Source: Oenococcus oeni DSM 20252 = AWRIB129
GTDB taxonomy: Bacteria; Bacillota; Bacilli; Lactobacillales; Lactobacillaceae
NCBI RefSeq assembly: GCF_000372485.1
Contig: NZ_AQVA01000006.1
Span: 45,313 to 109,312 of the forward strand
DNA length: 64,000 bases
Direction of reading: 5' to 3'
The position numbers and the translations under genes are program-made. Shown here piece after piece: positions 1 to 10,236 of the stretch (positions are counted from its first letter, which is position 1; every line of letters starts with the position of its first letter). The notes under the pieces were generated by a model. The model did no database searches, was not told the DNA's origin, and worked only from the letters and a program-made list of their open reading frames with translations.

Positions 1-905
1 ATTGCCCATTAATAAACCAAATTCGCTTTGTGGATTACTTGATAAATAAAAGATTAAAATCGCCGTAAAAATACTCAGCAGCAACATTCCAAAGTAATAA
101 ACCCAGGCCTGGACTCCATTAGCAAGAATAAACAGTGCAATTAAGCCAAGCAAACTTAAGGAAATTAAATAGCCTGAAGTTTTTTTAAAAAAATGAGTAT
201 CCGGGTAATTTGTTTCGGACAGTAAGGAGAAGCGGCCAAAGACATAAAAATGGCAACAATCCCGCCAATAATGAATGAAAAAACTCTTGTATCCGTTCCA
301 TAATAGGCACGATTGGTTGAAATCGGCGAATATAAAATTGCAAACAAAGTCGCGGAAATCAAAGCAAAAATAGTTGGAACAATCAAGGCAAGTTGCCAAC
401 GCTTATCACCGAAATAAAGAATTAAGGATAAAAGAAGCGGCCAAAATAAATAAAACTGCGCTTCGACAGAAAGCGACCAAAGATGGGTAAAGACCGACCA
501 ATGAGCACTAGCAGCAAAATAAGAAAGCGAATTGGCAATTTGATACCAATTATTAACATAAAATATATTGCTTAATAGCGAACCCCTGATACCAAATAGT
601 CCCTCAGGAAAAGCAACTGCTAAAACTGCGGTCGTTAAAAATATCATTACGATAAAAGCCGGGTACAGACGCCAGAAACGCCGTGAATAAAAACGTTTGA
701 TTCGAAAACGGCCCCGTTCGTAAAATTCATTAAGGATGATTCTTATCATTAAAAAACCTGAAATAACAAAAAAGACCGTCACTCCGGCAAATCCACCGGC
801 AAAGATTTTCGGCCACAAGTGAAAAAGAATCACCCCAATAACCGAAAAGGCCCGCAAGCCCTCAATACCTGGAATAAAACTACTTTTTCTACTATCCCTC
901 TTCAT
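1..905 (-). pseudogene. Membrane acyltransferase (acyltransferase-3/OatA-like), frameshifted and cut by the window edge
   Basis: Family: integral-membrane O-acyltransferases that acetylate cell-surface polymers. Seen: residues 10-35 carry the family start (PGIEGLRAFSVIGVILFH, with the conserved His), and an Arg-rich loop RRFWRLYP lies near residue 75, followed by several hydrophobic segments. The frame opened at 905 stops at 165 after 246 codons. Translating 1-190 in the next frame continues the same kind of protein without a stop (GYLISLSLLGLIALFILANG, then further hydrophobic residues). The switch lies in a T7-A7 run at 180-193, where one extra A or T would restore the frame. The start has no Shine-Dalgarno; TAATAT ends 7 bases before the ATG. 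The C-terminal part, including any SGNH domain, is outside the window. It could be phase-variable rather than dead. Confidence 0.8.
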
Positions 906-972
906 AATTCCAATATTACATTAAATTTACAAAATAACTTCAATCATTAAAAAAGCGTTACGTTAGTAATAA

Positions 973-2748
973 TCATTCCGGAACTCTCAATCCCAACTCC
1001 GCCAACTGCTTTTCAGAAACTCTCGAAGGAGCTTTGGTCATTGGTTCAGTTGCATTAGAATTCTTTGGAAAAGCGATTACCTCTCGAATGTTTTCTTTGC
1101 CGGACAAAAGCATAGCCAAACGGTCCAGGCCCAGAGCAATTCCACCCATTGGTGGAAAACCATATTCCATTGCCTCAAGCAAAAATCCAAAGGCCTTTTC
1201 TGCCTGATCAGAAGTGAAACCCAAAGCCTTAAGCATTTTTTTCTGAATATCCATTGTGTGAATACGAATCGAACCGGAACCGAGCTCGTATCCATTAAGA
1301 ACCAGGTCGTACGATTGAGCGTGTGCCAAATGAGGATCTTCACCATCGTCCAGATAATGCAGATCTTCCTCGTTAGGCATTGTAAAAGGATGGTGGGCTG
1401 CAATCCAGCGACCAAAATCCTCCGAATATTCGAAGAGAGGCCAGTCGACAATCCAGGCAAAATCCCATTTGCTTTCATCAATCAAATCAAGTTCTTTAGC
1501 AACGTATTTGCGTAAATACCCAAGAGTATCGGAAACAACCGAGAACGTGTCCGCAGCAAAGAATACCAAATCGCCATCGGACAGTGACAAAAAGGAAACC
1601 AACTGACCCTTTACATCAGACACAAACTTGGCAATTGGTCCAGAAAATTCTCCATTCTCAAATTTAATCCAGGCCAGTCCTTTAGCACCAAAACGTTTAA
1701 TATAATCAGTCTGTCCATCAATCATTTTTCTTGTAAATTTCGTTGCTCCCTTTGGAGCGACGATTGCTTTAACGAAACCGCCCTTTTTAATAGCTCCGGT
1801 AAAGACAGTGAAATTTGTTTGTTTCATTATTTCGGAAACATCGTGAAGCTCGATGCCAAAACGTAAATCAGGTTTGTCGGAACCAAAACGGTCCATTGCT
1901 TCTTGCCAATGCAAAACCGGAAAACTGTTCGAGTCAATATTTGCCTTGACAACATCGGACATAATCTGGGTAATCCAGCGATTAACAAGTTCCATGATTT
2001 CGCCTTGATTCATGAAGGACGTTTCCATATCAAGCTGGGTAAATTCTGGTTGACGATCGCCACGCAGATCTTCGTCACGAAAACAACGGGCAATTTGGAA
2101 ATAACGATCAAAGCCAGCACCCATTAACAATTGCTTGAATAACTGCGGTGACTGAGGTAAAGCATAAAAACTTCCTGGGTAAATGCGCGAAGGAACCAAA
2201 TAATCGCGCGCGCCTTCCGGAGTACTCTTGGCAAGATACGGCGTTTCAATATCCAAGAAACCATTTTCTTCCATAAAACGCATCGAAGAAGACATAATTT
2301 TCGAGCGCAAAATCAAGCCTTTTTGCATCTCTGGACGGCGAAGATCAAGGTAACGATACTTTAATTTTAATTCTTCGTTAACGTCGACTCCGTCTTCGAT
2401 ATCAAAAGGAGGCGTTTTTGATTCGGCTAAAATTTCTGCTTGGTGAACAAGCACTTCGACTTTTCCTGTCTTCATTTTCGGATTAATCGCTGATTCTGCC
2501 CTGAGAGAAACAACTCCGGTAATTGAAATAACATACTCGCTACGAATTCTTTCAGCCGTCTTTAGAGCGTCTTTAGAAAATTCATCAGAAAAAGTCAACT
2601 GAACAATTCCTTCGCGATCACGTAAATCAACAAAAATCAATCCGCCGAGATCCCGACGTTTCTGAACCCAACCCTTTAAAGTAATTGCCTGACCAGCCAT
2701 TTTTTCATTTACTAAACCTGCATAAACTGTTCTTTGTTTTCCACTCAT
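973..2748 (-). CDS. aspS: Aspartyl-tRNA synthetase
   Basis: Charges tRNA-Asp with aspartate in the cytoplasm. The 591-residue protein has the bacterial class IIb layout: an N-terminal OB-fold anticodon-binding domain (about 1-105), the catalytic core with motif 2 ([20 protein letters not shown], about 220-240), a GAD insertion domain (about 290-420), and motif 3 ([13 protein letters not shown]) near residue 545. Length is normal. Its ATG overlaps the end of hisS by four bases, so the two are translationally coupled, the usual arrangement in Firmicutes. No T-box leader is present upstream of the pair. Several A/T runs of 7 bases inside the gene are intact. Confidence 0.98.
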   Translation of the reverse strand: MSGKQRTVYAGLVNEKMAGQAITLKGWVQKRRDLGGLIFVDLRDREGIVQLTFSDEFSKDALKTAERIRSEYVISITGVVSLRAESAINPKMKTGKVEVLVHQAEILAESKTPPFDIEDGVDVNEELKLKYRYLDLRRPEMQKGLILRSKIMSSSMRFMEENGFLDIETPYLAKSTPEGARDYLVPSRIYPGSFYALPQSPQLFKQLLMGAGFDRYFQIARCFRDEDLRGDRQPEFTQLDMETSFMNQGEIMELVNRWITQIMSDVVKANIDSNSFPVLHWQEAMDRFGSDKPDLRFGIELHDVSEIMKQTNFTVFTGAIKKGGFVKAIVAPKGATKFTRKMIDGQTDYIKRFGAKGLAWIKFENGEFSGPIAKFVSDVKGQLVSFLSLSDGDLVFFAADTFSVVSDTLGYLRKYVAKELDLIDESKWDFAWIVDWPLFEYSEDFGRWIAAHHPFTMPNEEDLHYLDDGEDPHLAHAQSYDLVLNGYELGSGSIRIHTMDIQKKMLKALGFTSDQAEKAFGFLLEAMEYGFPPMGGIALGLDRLAMLLSGKENIREVIAFPKNSNATEPMTKAPSRVSEKQLAELGLRVPE

Positions 2749-4013
2749 GAAAAATCCCCAATTGTTAACTTATCCAATAATATTTTTTTCTGGCTGCCAT
2801 CGGCCATTTTCTTAATTGTTACTTTTTTGTTTTTAACTTCTTCTTCACCAATCACAATAGAATATCGCGACTTGGTTCGATCGGCAGATTTTAATTGCGA
2901 TTTCATTGATCGATCAGTGTAATCAAGCAAAACTCCGAAATGAAATTTTTCACGTAATCGCTTTGCCAGCAAATTTGCAAACTCATTAACCGATTTATCG
3001 GTTTGAACGATATAAACATCGTTATGATCCTGATCTTCAATTTGGCCAACTAAAGTGATCAGTCGTTCCAAACCAATCCCAAAACCAATTGCCGGCGTCT
3101 CCGGACCGCCGAATTCCTCAACCATCCCCGAATAGCGTCCACCACCACAAACGGTTGCAGATGATTTAAGTTTTGGATCCCGTGTTTCGATTTCAAAAAT
3201 CGTGTTATTGTAATAATCCAAACCGCGAACCAATTTATTATCAATTTCGTAACTGATATCGAAATCATCTAAAGCTTTGGTAACTTTTTTAAAGCGATCT
3301 TTCGATTCCTGATTTAAATAATCCAAAATTTTTGGTGCATCAATAAGCAGTTCCTGGTCTTTTGGATCTTTTGAATCTAAAATCCGCAAGGGATTTGATT
3401 TCAAACGATTTTTCGAATCATTACTTAACCGATCTTCAAATTGCTTTAAATAATCCACCAGAGCGCTCCGATAATTAGTTCGGGATTCCTCGTCGCCAAG
3501 CGAATTTATTTTGACAATAAAATTATCTAAATTGAATTCTTGAAAAAAATCAATCGCCATTTGAATAATTTGTGCATCCAAAAAAGGAGAATCGGAACCA
3601 AAACTTTCAACGCCCAACTGATGAAATTCGCGTGTCCGCCCAGCTTGTGGCCTTTCATAACGGAACATAGATTCCAAGTAGTAAAGATTAACCGGCTTTT
3701 CATATTCGGGTCCATACAGCTTATTCTCTACATAGGCGCGAACTACTCCGGCAGTGCCTTCCGGACGTAAAGCCAGGTGCCGATTGCCTTTATCGTAGAA
3801 ATCATACATTTCTTTGCTAACAACATCCGATGAATCCCCGGAAGTACGTGCAAAAATTTCGTAGTTTTCAAATAAAGGTGTATCGATCCTGCCAAAACGA
3901 TAACGGCGACCGAAAATTTCCTGAGCTGCTCGATTAATTTTATCCCAAATTGCTTGAACGGCCGGCAACAAATCAGCCGTTCCTTTTGGTTTTTGAAAAA
4001 GTTTATCAGACAT
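2745..4013 (-). CDS. hisS: Histidyl-tRNA synthetase
   Basis: Charges tRNA-His. The 422-residue class II enzyme shows the histidine-binding motif [15 protein letters not shown] (about 262-276), motif 2 with [16 protein letters not shown] (about 113-128), and motif 3 [11 protein letters not shown] (about 305-315). It is first in a two-gene unit with aspS. The ATG at 4013 has no Shine-Dalgarno; an extended -10 (TGTTAAAAT) ends 9 bases upstream, so the transcript leader would be at most a few bases. The 61-bp gap to the divergent amidase gene must hold both promoters and leaves no room for a T-box. Confidence 0.97.
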   Translation of the reverse strand: MSDKLFQKPKGTADLLPAVQAIWDKINRAAQEIFGRRYRFGRIDTPLFENYEIFARTSGDSSDVVSKEMYDFYDKGNRHLALRPEGTAGVVRAYVENKLYGPEYEKPVNLYYLESMFRYERPQAGRTREFHQLGVESFGSDSPFLDAQIIQMAIDFFQEFNLDNFIVKINSLGDEESRTNYRSALVDYLKQFEDRLSNDSKNRLKSNPLRILDSKDPKDQELLIDAPKILDYLNQESKDRFKKVTKALDDFDISYEIDNKLVRGLDYYNNTIFEIETRDPKLKSSATVCGGGRYSGMVEEFGGPETPAIGFGIGLERLITLVGQIEDQDHNDVYIVQTDKSVNEFANLLAKRLREKFHFGVLLDYTDRSMKSQLKSADRTKSRYSIVIGEEEVKNKKVTIKKMADGSQKKILLDKLTIGDFS

Positions 4014-4074
4014 ACATAGGAAATTTTAACACTGGATAAATGTTGTCAGAATAATTTTGATATATGATCTGCCT

Positions 4075-5004
4075 GTGCTTAGAAGGATTTTAAAAAAACA
4101 GGTTCCTTTAATCGTTTCGGCTGTTTTAATTATTGCTGGTTTATTGTTAGTGGCCTCGATTTATGTTCCTGATCAAATCAAGAAAAGCAGCAATTTAAAA
4201 TCAATTACTACCAAAGCCAAGAAAACGGTTTTGCGTGACGGCCCGGGACCGATGTACAAACAATTGGCAACTTTTTCAAATTCAGAAAAATTAACGATTC
4301 TTAAAGAGAAACACGGGTGGCTGAAAGTTCGTTCAAGTATCGACAAAAAAACCGGCTGGGTTGCCAGTTGGGTTGCAGAAGGAAAAGCAAATAATGTCAG
4401 TAAAGTCACCCGAATGACAGAAGCAACGATTGTTTTGGATCCTGGGCATGGTGGATCAGATCCAGGATCATTGGCGATTGATGGGGCGACAGATCCTAAG
4501 TATTTCGAAAAAACCTATACTTTAAGGACAGCACGAAAAATTAAAAAAGCTCTGGAATCAACCGGTGCCCGTGTAATTATGACTCGCGACAGTGATAAAC
4601 TTTTGTGGCCGCTTTCCAAAATAAGCAATATCTCAAAAAAATATCATGCCGATGCTTTTATCAGTATTCATTTCGATAACTATACGGTTGCAAATGCAGC
4701 GACTGGCTTTACTGAATATTATTATCATAAAAAAACGACTAATTCATACAGCCTTGCAGAAACCCTGAAAAAGCATTTTAATAATTTACCCTTATCAAAC
4801 CGCGGTGTGAGATCCGGAAACTTTTACGTAATCCACTATACTTATCTCCCCTCTGTATTGTTGGAAATGGGTTACTTAAATAATTCAAACGATTTTCAGT
4901 ACATAAAATCAGCTTCCTACCAAGAAGCCATTGCTCAAGACGTCAAAAAAGGATTGCAGGACTGGTTTGACAATGTCCAGCCATCTTTATCAAAGACAAA
5001 ATAA
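4075..5004 (+). CDS. N-acetylmuramoyl-L-alanine amidase with SH3b domain
   Basis: Cleaves the amide bond between muramic acid and the stem peptide of peptidoglycan. The 309-residue form begins with a basic stretch and a single membrane segment (about 8-28), then a bacterial SH3 domain (about 45-100), then an Amidase_3 domain with the zinc ligands His (DPGHGGSDPG), Glu (FEKTYTLRTA) and His (ISIHFDNY), and the catalytic Glu (LLEMGYL). The start is set at GTG 4075 rather than an upstream TTG at 4057: there is no ribosome-binding site for either, and TATGAT ends exactly 6 bases before the GTG, so the mRNA is probably leaderless. It is divergent from hisS, a common synteny in lactic acid bacteria. 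Confidence 0.9.
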   Translation: MLRRILKKQVPLIVSAVLIIAGLLLVASIYVPDQIKKSSNLKSITTKAKKTVLRDGPGPMYKQLATFSNSEKLTILKEKHGWLKVRSSIDKKTGWVASWVAEGKANNVSKVTRMTEATIVLDPGHGGSDPGSLAIDGATDPKYFEKTYTLRTARKIKKALESTGARVIMTRDSDKLLWPLSKISNISKKYHADAFISIHFDNYTVANAATGFTEYYYHKKTTNSYSLAETLKKHFNNLPLSNRGVRSGNFYVIHYTYLPSVLLEMGYLNNSNDFQYIKSASYQEAIAQDVKKGLQDWFDNVQPSLSKTK

Positions 5005-5033
5005 AAACAAGTTTTATGATAAAACTTGTTTTT
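5003..5033. terminator. Bidirectional terminator between amidase and rel
   Basis: An inverted repeat with AAAACAAG / CTTGTTTT arms plus flanking A and T runs sits between two convergent genes and can end transcription on both strands. Confidence 0.85.
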
Positions 5034-5052
5034 AATAACGGCATGAAAAAGT

Positions 5053-7299
5053 TTAATGAAAGCTGCGGGTTACCTCATAAACGTCATGAACGCCGGCAAT
5101 CGAATCAATTATATGCTGCAGTTGTTCAACATTTTTTACCCCGACAGTCAAACTGATAATACCAACACCGTCTTTTTCATTATGAGCCGATACGGCATTC
5201 AGATAATGAGTATTAGAGTTAACCGAACGAATAACATCGTTTAAAATACCCGGACGATCGGAACTGCTGACAGTCAAATCAGCATCATAATTCGGCCTAT
5301 TGCCATCCGGATTATTCCATTCAACTTCAATAATACGCTCGCCTTTTTCAATCGATTTTTTAATATTAGGACAGTTGGCACGATGAACAGTTACCCCACG
5401 TCCTTTTGTGATATAGCCAATAATTTTATCCCCGGGAATCGGCGTACAACATTTAGAAAGGTGAATTAAAAGCGAATCGATACCAGCGATCGTGATGTCT
5501 TCTTCAGGACGATTTTTAACAATCGGAGCGCTGCCTTTTCTGATTAAGTCCTTTGCCGCATCCTCTTTACCAGAAAGCAAAGCTTTTTGAACTTCTTCGG
5601 CTTTCCTTTCGGCAATTTTTTTTCGGATGTCTTCCGTCAAACGATTACCGGCTTGTTGCAAGGAAACTTCCCCATAACCGATCATTGCCAACAAATCATC
5701 GCCCGAGAACAAATGCATCTTCGTAGCCGTAACGGTTAGGTTTTCTTCCGTCATCGCCTTATCAACTGGCAGCTGTTTCTCCTGCAAATATTCCTCAAGC
5801 ATTTGCCGACCGCCTTCGATATTGGAAGAACGTGCCTGCTGGCGAAAATAAGCGCGAATCTTATTTCGAGCCCGTCGGCTCGCAACCAGCCCAAGCCAAT
5901 CACGAGAAACTTTCGGCGTCGGTGAAGTCACAATTTCAACAATATCACCCGTTTGAATCTCATAATCTAAAGGCACAATTTTGCCATTTACTTTAGCGCC
6001 GACCGTGTGCAGCCCAATATCAGAGTGAATAGCAAAAGCCATATCAATTGGCTTAGAACCAACAGGTAGTTCAAAAACGTCACCTTTAGGCGTAAAAGCA
6101 TATACTCGGTCAGAGAAAAGATCGCCTTTAACGGTATCGACAAACTGCTCTGCATCAGTTGCACCCTCTTGCAATTCAAGGATCCCTTGGATTGCATTCA
6201 AATGCTGCTGATCCGAATCGCTGACGCGAGCCTGTTTTTCAGAACCTTTATTTTCTTTATAAGCCCAGTGAGCAGCAACACCAAACTCTGCAACCTGGTG
6301 CATCTCAAAAGTGCGGATTTGAACTTCCAACGGATGACCATTCGGACCGATAATCGTCGTATGTAGTGACTGATAGCCATTGGGTTTTGGCAACGCAATG
6401 TAATCTTTAAAACGCCCTGGCAGGGGCTTCCAATTAGCGTGAATCGTACCCAAAGCCGCGTAACAATCGGCAACACTGTCAACCAACACACGAATTGCGA
6501 GCAAATCATAAATTTCCGAAAACTGTTTATGCTTATCGGTCATTTTCCGATAAATTGAATAAATATGCTTTGGTCTGCCGGTAACTTCAAAATGACCAAT
6601 TTTCAAATCACTAATTACTTTTTCTATTTGTTTTGTCGCCGAAGCAATATCGGCATCACGCTCTTCACGACGAGAATGCATCATTTTGGCAATTCGATGA
6701 TATTCATCCGGATCAAGATAACGAAGACTCAAATCTTCAAGTTCCCATTTAATATTGGCAAGCCCAAGTCGATGAGCCAGAGGAGCATAAATATCAAGTG
6801 TTTCGCTGGCAATCCGATGCTGCTTTTCCGGTCGATGGACCTGAAGAGTTCGCATATTATGCAAACGATCGGCAAGTTTAACGATAATAACCCGGACATC
6901 CTTAGCCATTGCCAACAGCAATTTACGGTGATTTTCAGCCATGTTTTCTTCGGTCGATTCATAATGAATCCTACCAAGTTTGGTCACACCGTCAACAATA
7001 TCGGCAACATCATCGCCGTAATTCTGACGAATTTCATCATTTGTTTCTGGCGTATCTTCGACAACATCATGCAAGAAACCAGCAGCAATCGTGTCTGGAT
7101 CCATTTTCAAATCCGCTAAGATTCCAGCAACCTGAATCGGGTGATAAATATAGTCTTCTCCAGACTTGCGTTTTTGGCCTGCATGCATCTTTTTTGCAAG
7201 TTGATAAGCGGAATCAACTCGTTTGACCTGATCAGGAGCTAAATACTTTACATAAATATCGTGGACATCTTCAAAAGAGCGATTCTCAATTTTTGCCAT
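5053..7299 (-). CDS. rel: Bifunctional (p)ppGpp synthetase/hydrolase
   Basis: Makes and degrades the alarmone (p)ppGpp in response to starvation. The domains are in the usual order for a 748-residue Rel: HD hydrolase (AGFLHDVVEDT near residue 75), RelA/SpoT synthetase (about 230-345), TGS (about 390-450, start VYAFTPKGDVFELP) and C-terminal ACT (from about 670, SSSDRPGILNDV). Both catalytic domains look intact. The start is the second of two adjacent ATGs because AAGGAG lies 7 bases upstream; the open frame extends 41 codons further with no support. It overlaps the end of the upstream membrane-protein gene by 14 bases and is last in a long minus-strand unit. Confidence 0.95.
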   Translation of the reverse strand: MAKIENRSFEDVHDIYVKYLAPDQVKRVDSAYQLAKKMHAGQKRKSGEDYIYHPIQVAGILADLKMDPDTIAAGFLHDVVEDTPETNDEIRQNYGDDVADIVDGVTKLGRIHYESTEENMAENHRKLLLAMAKDVRVIIVKLADRLHNMRTLQVHRPEKQHRIASETLDIYAPLAHRLGLANIKWELEDLSLRYLDPDEYHRIAKMMHSRREERDADIASATKQIEKVISDLKIGHFEVTGRPKHIYSIYRKMTDKHKQFSEIYDLLAIRVLVDSVADCYAALGTIHANWKPLPGRFKDYIALPKPNGYQSLHTTIIGPNGHPLEVQIRTFEMHQVAEFGVAAHWAYKENKGSEKQARVSDSDQQHLNAIQGILELQEGATDAEQFVDTVKGDLFSDRVYAFTPKGDVFELPVGSKPIDMAFAIHSDIGLHTVGAKVNGKIVPLDYEIQTGDIVEIVTSPTPKVSRDWLGLVASRRARNKIRAYFRQQARSSNIEGGRQMLEEYLQEKQLPVDKAMTEENLTVTATKMHLFSGDDLLAMIGYGEVSLQQAGNRLTEDIRKKIAERKAEEVQKALLSGKEDAAKDLIRKGSAPIVKNRPEEDITIAGIDSLLIHLSKCCTPIPGDKIIGYITKGRGVTVHRANCPNIKKSIEKGERIIEVEWNNPDGNRPNYDADLTVSSSDRPGILNDVIRSVNSNTHYLNAVSAHNEKDGVGIISLTVGVKNVEQLQHIIDSIAGVHDVYEVTRSFH

Positions 7300-7702
7300 C
7301 ATGAAGCTCCTTAAAACCGTCGTCAACCGGTATTTGCTTATCCAAATCAGAATCATGATTATCGTCGCCGACAAAAGTAAAAAGCGCAAGAACAACATAA
7401 AAGGCGGCGAAGAAATAAGCATAACTGTAAGTAATCAGCGAAGAACCAAAAACAAGCTTGGAAAAATAATTAATCAGGCTAAAAGTTAAAGGAAAAATGA
7501 AGATACCCCAAAAACGTAATCCAAAACGGCGGAAATAATAACCACTATACAACGAGAAACCACCAAAAATAACTCCTAGTAACCAAATTATTCTCCTGGA
7601 TCCATCCAAAAAATGTGCTCGAAAAATTAACGGTCCTAAGGCACTCAGAAGAATCGAAATCATAAACCAAAATAAATATCGCTTTTTAATTATCTTAACC
7701 AT
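7286..7702 (-). CDS. Small integral membrane protein of unknown function
   Basis: I do not recognise a named family. The 138-residue product has about four hydrophobic segments (roughly 8-28, 38-56, 65-82 and 90-112) and an acidic tail ending in DDGFKELHDGKN. It sits between rsmE and rel, six bases after the rsmE stop, and its 3' end overlaps the start of rel. This suggests translational coupling in one transcript. No signal peptide cleavage site or catalytic motif is visible. Confidence 0.65.
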   Translation of the reverse strand: MVKIIKKRYLFWFMISILLSALGPLIFRAHFLDGSRRIIWLLGVIFGGFSLYSGYYFRRFGLRFWGIFIFPLTFSLINYFSKLVFGSSLITYSYAYFFAAFYVVLALFTFVGDDNHDSDLDKQIPVDDGFKELHDGKN

Positions 7703-7708
7703 AATAAG

Positions 7709-8470
7709 TTAGCTCAATTCTATCAAAAGACTGACGGATGAGAGCAAATAAAGTGGAGCTGTTTCCGCACGCAGAATTCTCGGACCCAATCCGGCTGTGA
7801 TGAAACCGCTTGATTCAAGTTTTTTAATCTCTTTTTTGCTGATTCCCCCCTCAGGACCAAAAACAGCAACGATCTCATTGAACTTGGAATCAAGTTTTGC
7901 CAAACGAATCATTTTAAACAAATTCGATTTTTCTCCGGCCTTAGCACTCTCTTCCCAAGCAACAATACCAATTTGATGATCACTTAATCCAGCTTGTTCA
8001 ATAAATTTTTTTTCATAAATAATTTCTGGAACAAGCAGGCGATGGGATTGTTCAGCTGCTCCCTTAACAATTTTTTCATAACGTTGAAGTTTCTTTTCGA
8101 TTTTTATATCTTTAACAACACTATAGGAAAAATTAGTGAGAATGATCTTAAAAACGCCTAGTTCAGTTGCTTTTTGAATAAGCCAATCCAGATGATCAGA
8201 TTTTAAAAGCGGAACAACAATTGTCGTCTTGACCGGTATTTCCGGATCTTTCGAAAGTTTATCCAGCCGATTAAAAAAGACTTCCATTGCAGAGATCTCA
8301 TTAACCCGAACTAAATAAGCCGATTGACCGGCAACCAATTCAACCAAATCTTTATCCTTGACACGCAGAACATCTTTTAAATGATGAAAAACATCGGGAT
8401 TATTTTTTTTGGAAATCTTATTTCCCGATAAAAATTCCTGGCTATTCTCTAAAAAAAAGCGCGAAGTCAC
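7709..8470 (-). CDS. rsmE: 16S rRNA (uracil(1498)-N3)-methyltransferase
   Basis: Methylates U1498 of 16S rRNA using SAM. The 253-residue protein has the N-terminal PUA-like domain (1-75) and the C-terminal SPOUT/trefoil-knot domain with GPEGGISKKEI (about 198-208) and LGPRILRAETA (about 222-232), which form the SAM-binding knot. Its first codon overlaps the stop of the upstream oxidoreductase gene by four bases. In many Firmicutes rsmE follows prmA; here that gene is absent and an oxidoreductase takes its place. An A8 run near the 5' end is intact. Confidence 0.95.
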   Translation of the reverse strand: MTSRFFLENSQEFLSGNKISKKNNPDVFHHLKDVLRVKDKDLVELVAGQSAYLVRVNEISAMEVFFNRLDKLSKDPEIPVKTTIVVPLLKSDHLDWLIQKATELGVFKIILTNFSYSVVKDIKIEKKLQRYEKIVKGAAEQSHRLLVPEIIYEKKFIEQAGLSDHQIGIVAWEESAKAGEKSNLFKMIRLAKLDSKFNEIVAVFGPEGGISKKEIKKLESSGFITAGLGPRILRAETAPLYLLSSVSLLIELS

Positions 8471-9546
8471 TTTAAAGCCTTGTCGAACGGTCCATTCAAA
8501 ACAACTTTGCCCTGCATTCTTCCGCTTTCAACCAGTTTATAGGCCTGCCGTAAATTTTCGGCATTAATTAGATCAAAAGTTTTATTAAGTGTCGTTTTTA
8601 AGATTCCGGCGTCCAACAAAATAGCAATTTTATCAAGCGCCTGGCCCTGACTCAAAATATTATGATTGAAATCCGATTTGGCAAACATATATTCCCATTT
8701 GAATTGCACTGCAATGTTTTTCAAAGGCCCCATATTTAAAGGCTTATTGGTGCCTACAATTGACACCAGCTGTCCGTACGGTTTAATATGCTTAATCGCA
8801 ATATCCCAGTAGAGAGCCGGATCGTAGAGAAAAACAATATAGTCGAATTTTTGATCGGCCAGTGTTTCGTCAATATTTTCATAATCGTAGATTTTATCGA
8901 CTGAATACTTTTTTAGCCATTCGATCGATTCCGATGAATGAGCAGTTACCGAAAGATTAATGCCAAGATAAGCTGCCATTTGCAGCAGCACAGAGCCAAC
9001 ACCACCAGCCCCATTAATTACCAACATATTTTTGCCATCGGCTGCGTGATTTTGAAATCTTAAGCCAAGTTGATCAACAAGAATCTCATAAGCCGTGATA
9101 CTGGTTAACGGCATTGCTGCAATTTCACTTTTATTTAATTTTTCCGGTGCACGACCAACCAGTCTTTCATCGACCGCCTGAAATTTTTCATTACTACCGG
9201 GTCGCTGGGTCGTGCCGGCATAATAAACCCGATCCCCCGCATGAAAACGAGTGACATCTTTCCCGGTATTTTTGACAATTCCAAAAGCATCGTAACCAAG
9301 AATTTTAATCTTGGATGCCACTCCTGTTTGACGCAGCTTAGTATCAACCGGATTGACAGAAACTGCCTGAACTTCTACTAAAAGATCGTGAGGATCAAGT
9401 ACCGGCACATCGGTTTGACCATCAAGCAAGGAATTATTCTCTTCAATAGTCGAAACATTCTTATCAAAGAAAACAGCTGGTTGCTTTTCTGAATTAAAAA
9501 TTTGGGAGAGCTTTTTTGTTGTTTGGGATATCTTATTATTCGCCAT
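8467..9546 (-). CDS. Zinc-type alcohol dehydrogenase-like / quinone oxidoreductase
   Basis: A medium-chain dehydrogenase/reductase of the NADPH:quinone reductase branch, 359 residues. The GroES-like domain (about 50-160) includes SVNPVDTKLR, typical of the zinc-free quinone reductases, and GYDAFGIV. The Rossmann domain has INGAGGVGSVLLQMAAYLG (about 178-196), the NAD(P)-binding loop. The structural-zinc cysteines are missing, so metal-independent quinone or enone reduction is likely. It overlaps rsmE by four bases and the upstream gene by eleven. The physiological substrate cannot be read from the sequence. Confidence 0.85.
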   Translation of the reverse strand: MANNKISQTTKKLSQIFNSEKQPAVFFDKNVSTIEENNSLLDGQTDVPVLDPHDLLVEVQAVSVNPVDTKLRQTGVASKIKILGYDAFGIVKNTGKDVTRFHAGDRVYYAGTTQRPGSNEKFQAVDERLVGRAPEKLNKSEIAAMPLTSITAYEILVDQLGLRFQNHAADGKNMLVINGAGGVGSVLLQMAAYLGINLSVTAHSSESIEWLKKYSVDKIYDYENIDETLADQKFDYIVFLYDPALYWDIAIKHIKPYGQLVSIVGTNKPLNMGPLKNIAVQFKWEYMFAKSDFNHNILSQGQALDKIAILLDAGILKTTLNKTFDLINAENLRQAYKLVESGRMQGKVVLNGPFDKALK

Positions 9547-10236
9547 TTTTTATCTCACTTGTCTGAATAGATTGTAACGTTTTTTTGCTGATTAAGTAGT
9601 GCTGCTTTTTGGGATCGAAAATCATTTGGAAACTACTTTTTGACCAAGATGCAGCATTATACTCTGAAAAATACTTATCCCAATGAATAGAGATAAGAAT
9701 GTATTGCAAAAAGGCAATCTGTGATTGATTGAGATCACTGATACTGGTTTGTTTTTCAGCTGCAGCCAGGTCTTTTTCAGAGGAAGCGCTGAGTTTGTCG
9801 AGCACCTTTGATAAGATAATCTGCCTTACTTTATAGTCCACCGTAACCGTATGAAAATTATTCAGACTGACACTTTCGATTTTCACTTGACGATTTTTAA
9901 ATTCTAGACGATAAATTCTTTCGGCAATTTTATCTAAAACCTGATTTTTCTTATATTGATGATTCTTGTAAATCAAAGAATTGCTTAAAACAAGTCCATT
10001 TAATAGATTCTTTTTTATTTTTTTATATAAAGCTCTTTCGAAGTGGCCTTGCCGCCATACAAATACTTTTCCGATAGATTATTAGAAACAGCCCCTGAAA
10101 AAATGCTTTTCGCGTCTTTTTCTGCCATTGCTAGTGTCGGCCTATTTTGAAAACGATAAAAGATCGAAAAGAAAGTCAACAAAAGCACGGCAATTGTCGC
10201 CGAAAAAAATAATCCTTTGGAATGATCAATTTTCAC
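9536..10236 (-). pseudogene. Membrane-anchored extracytoplasmic protein, unknown function, frameshifted
   Basis: Two adjacent open frames, 10015-10236 (73 codons) and 9536-9976 (146 codons), are one gene of about 233 residues split by a frameshift. The first ends GGKATSKELYIKK-stop in an A7 run at 10018-10024. Adding one A gives ELYIKKIKKNLLNGLVLSNS and then runs straight into the second frame with no stop. The N-terminus has one membrane segment (about 10-28); the rest is hydrophilic and probably outside the cell. The family is not recognised. The first ATG overlaps the lepA stop by four bases, so the gene is coupled to lepA, and its 3' end overlaps the oxidoreductase gene. Confidence 0.75.

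Noticed and set aside
4014..4074. T-box leader for hisS-aspS
   Set aside because: The gap between hisS and the divergent amidase is too short to hold a T-box, and no AGGGTGG element is present.
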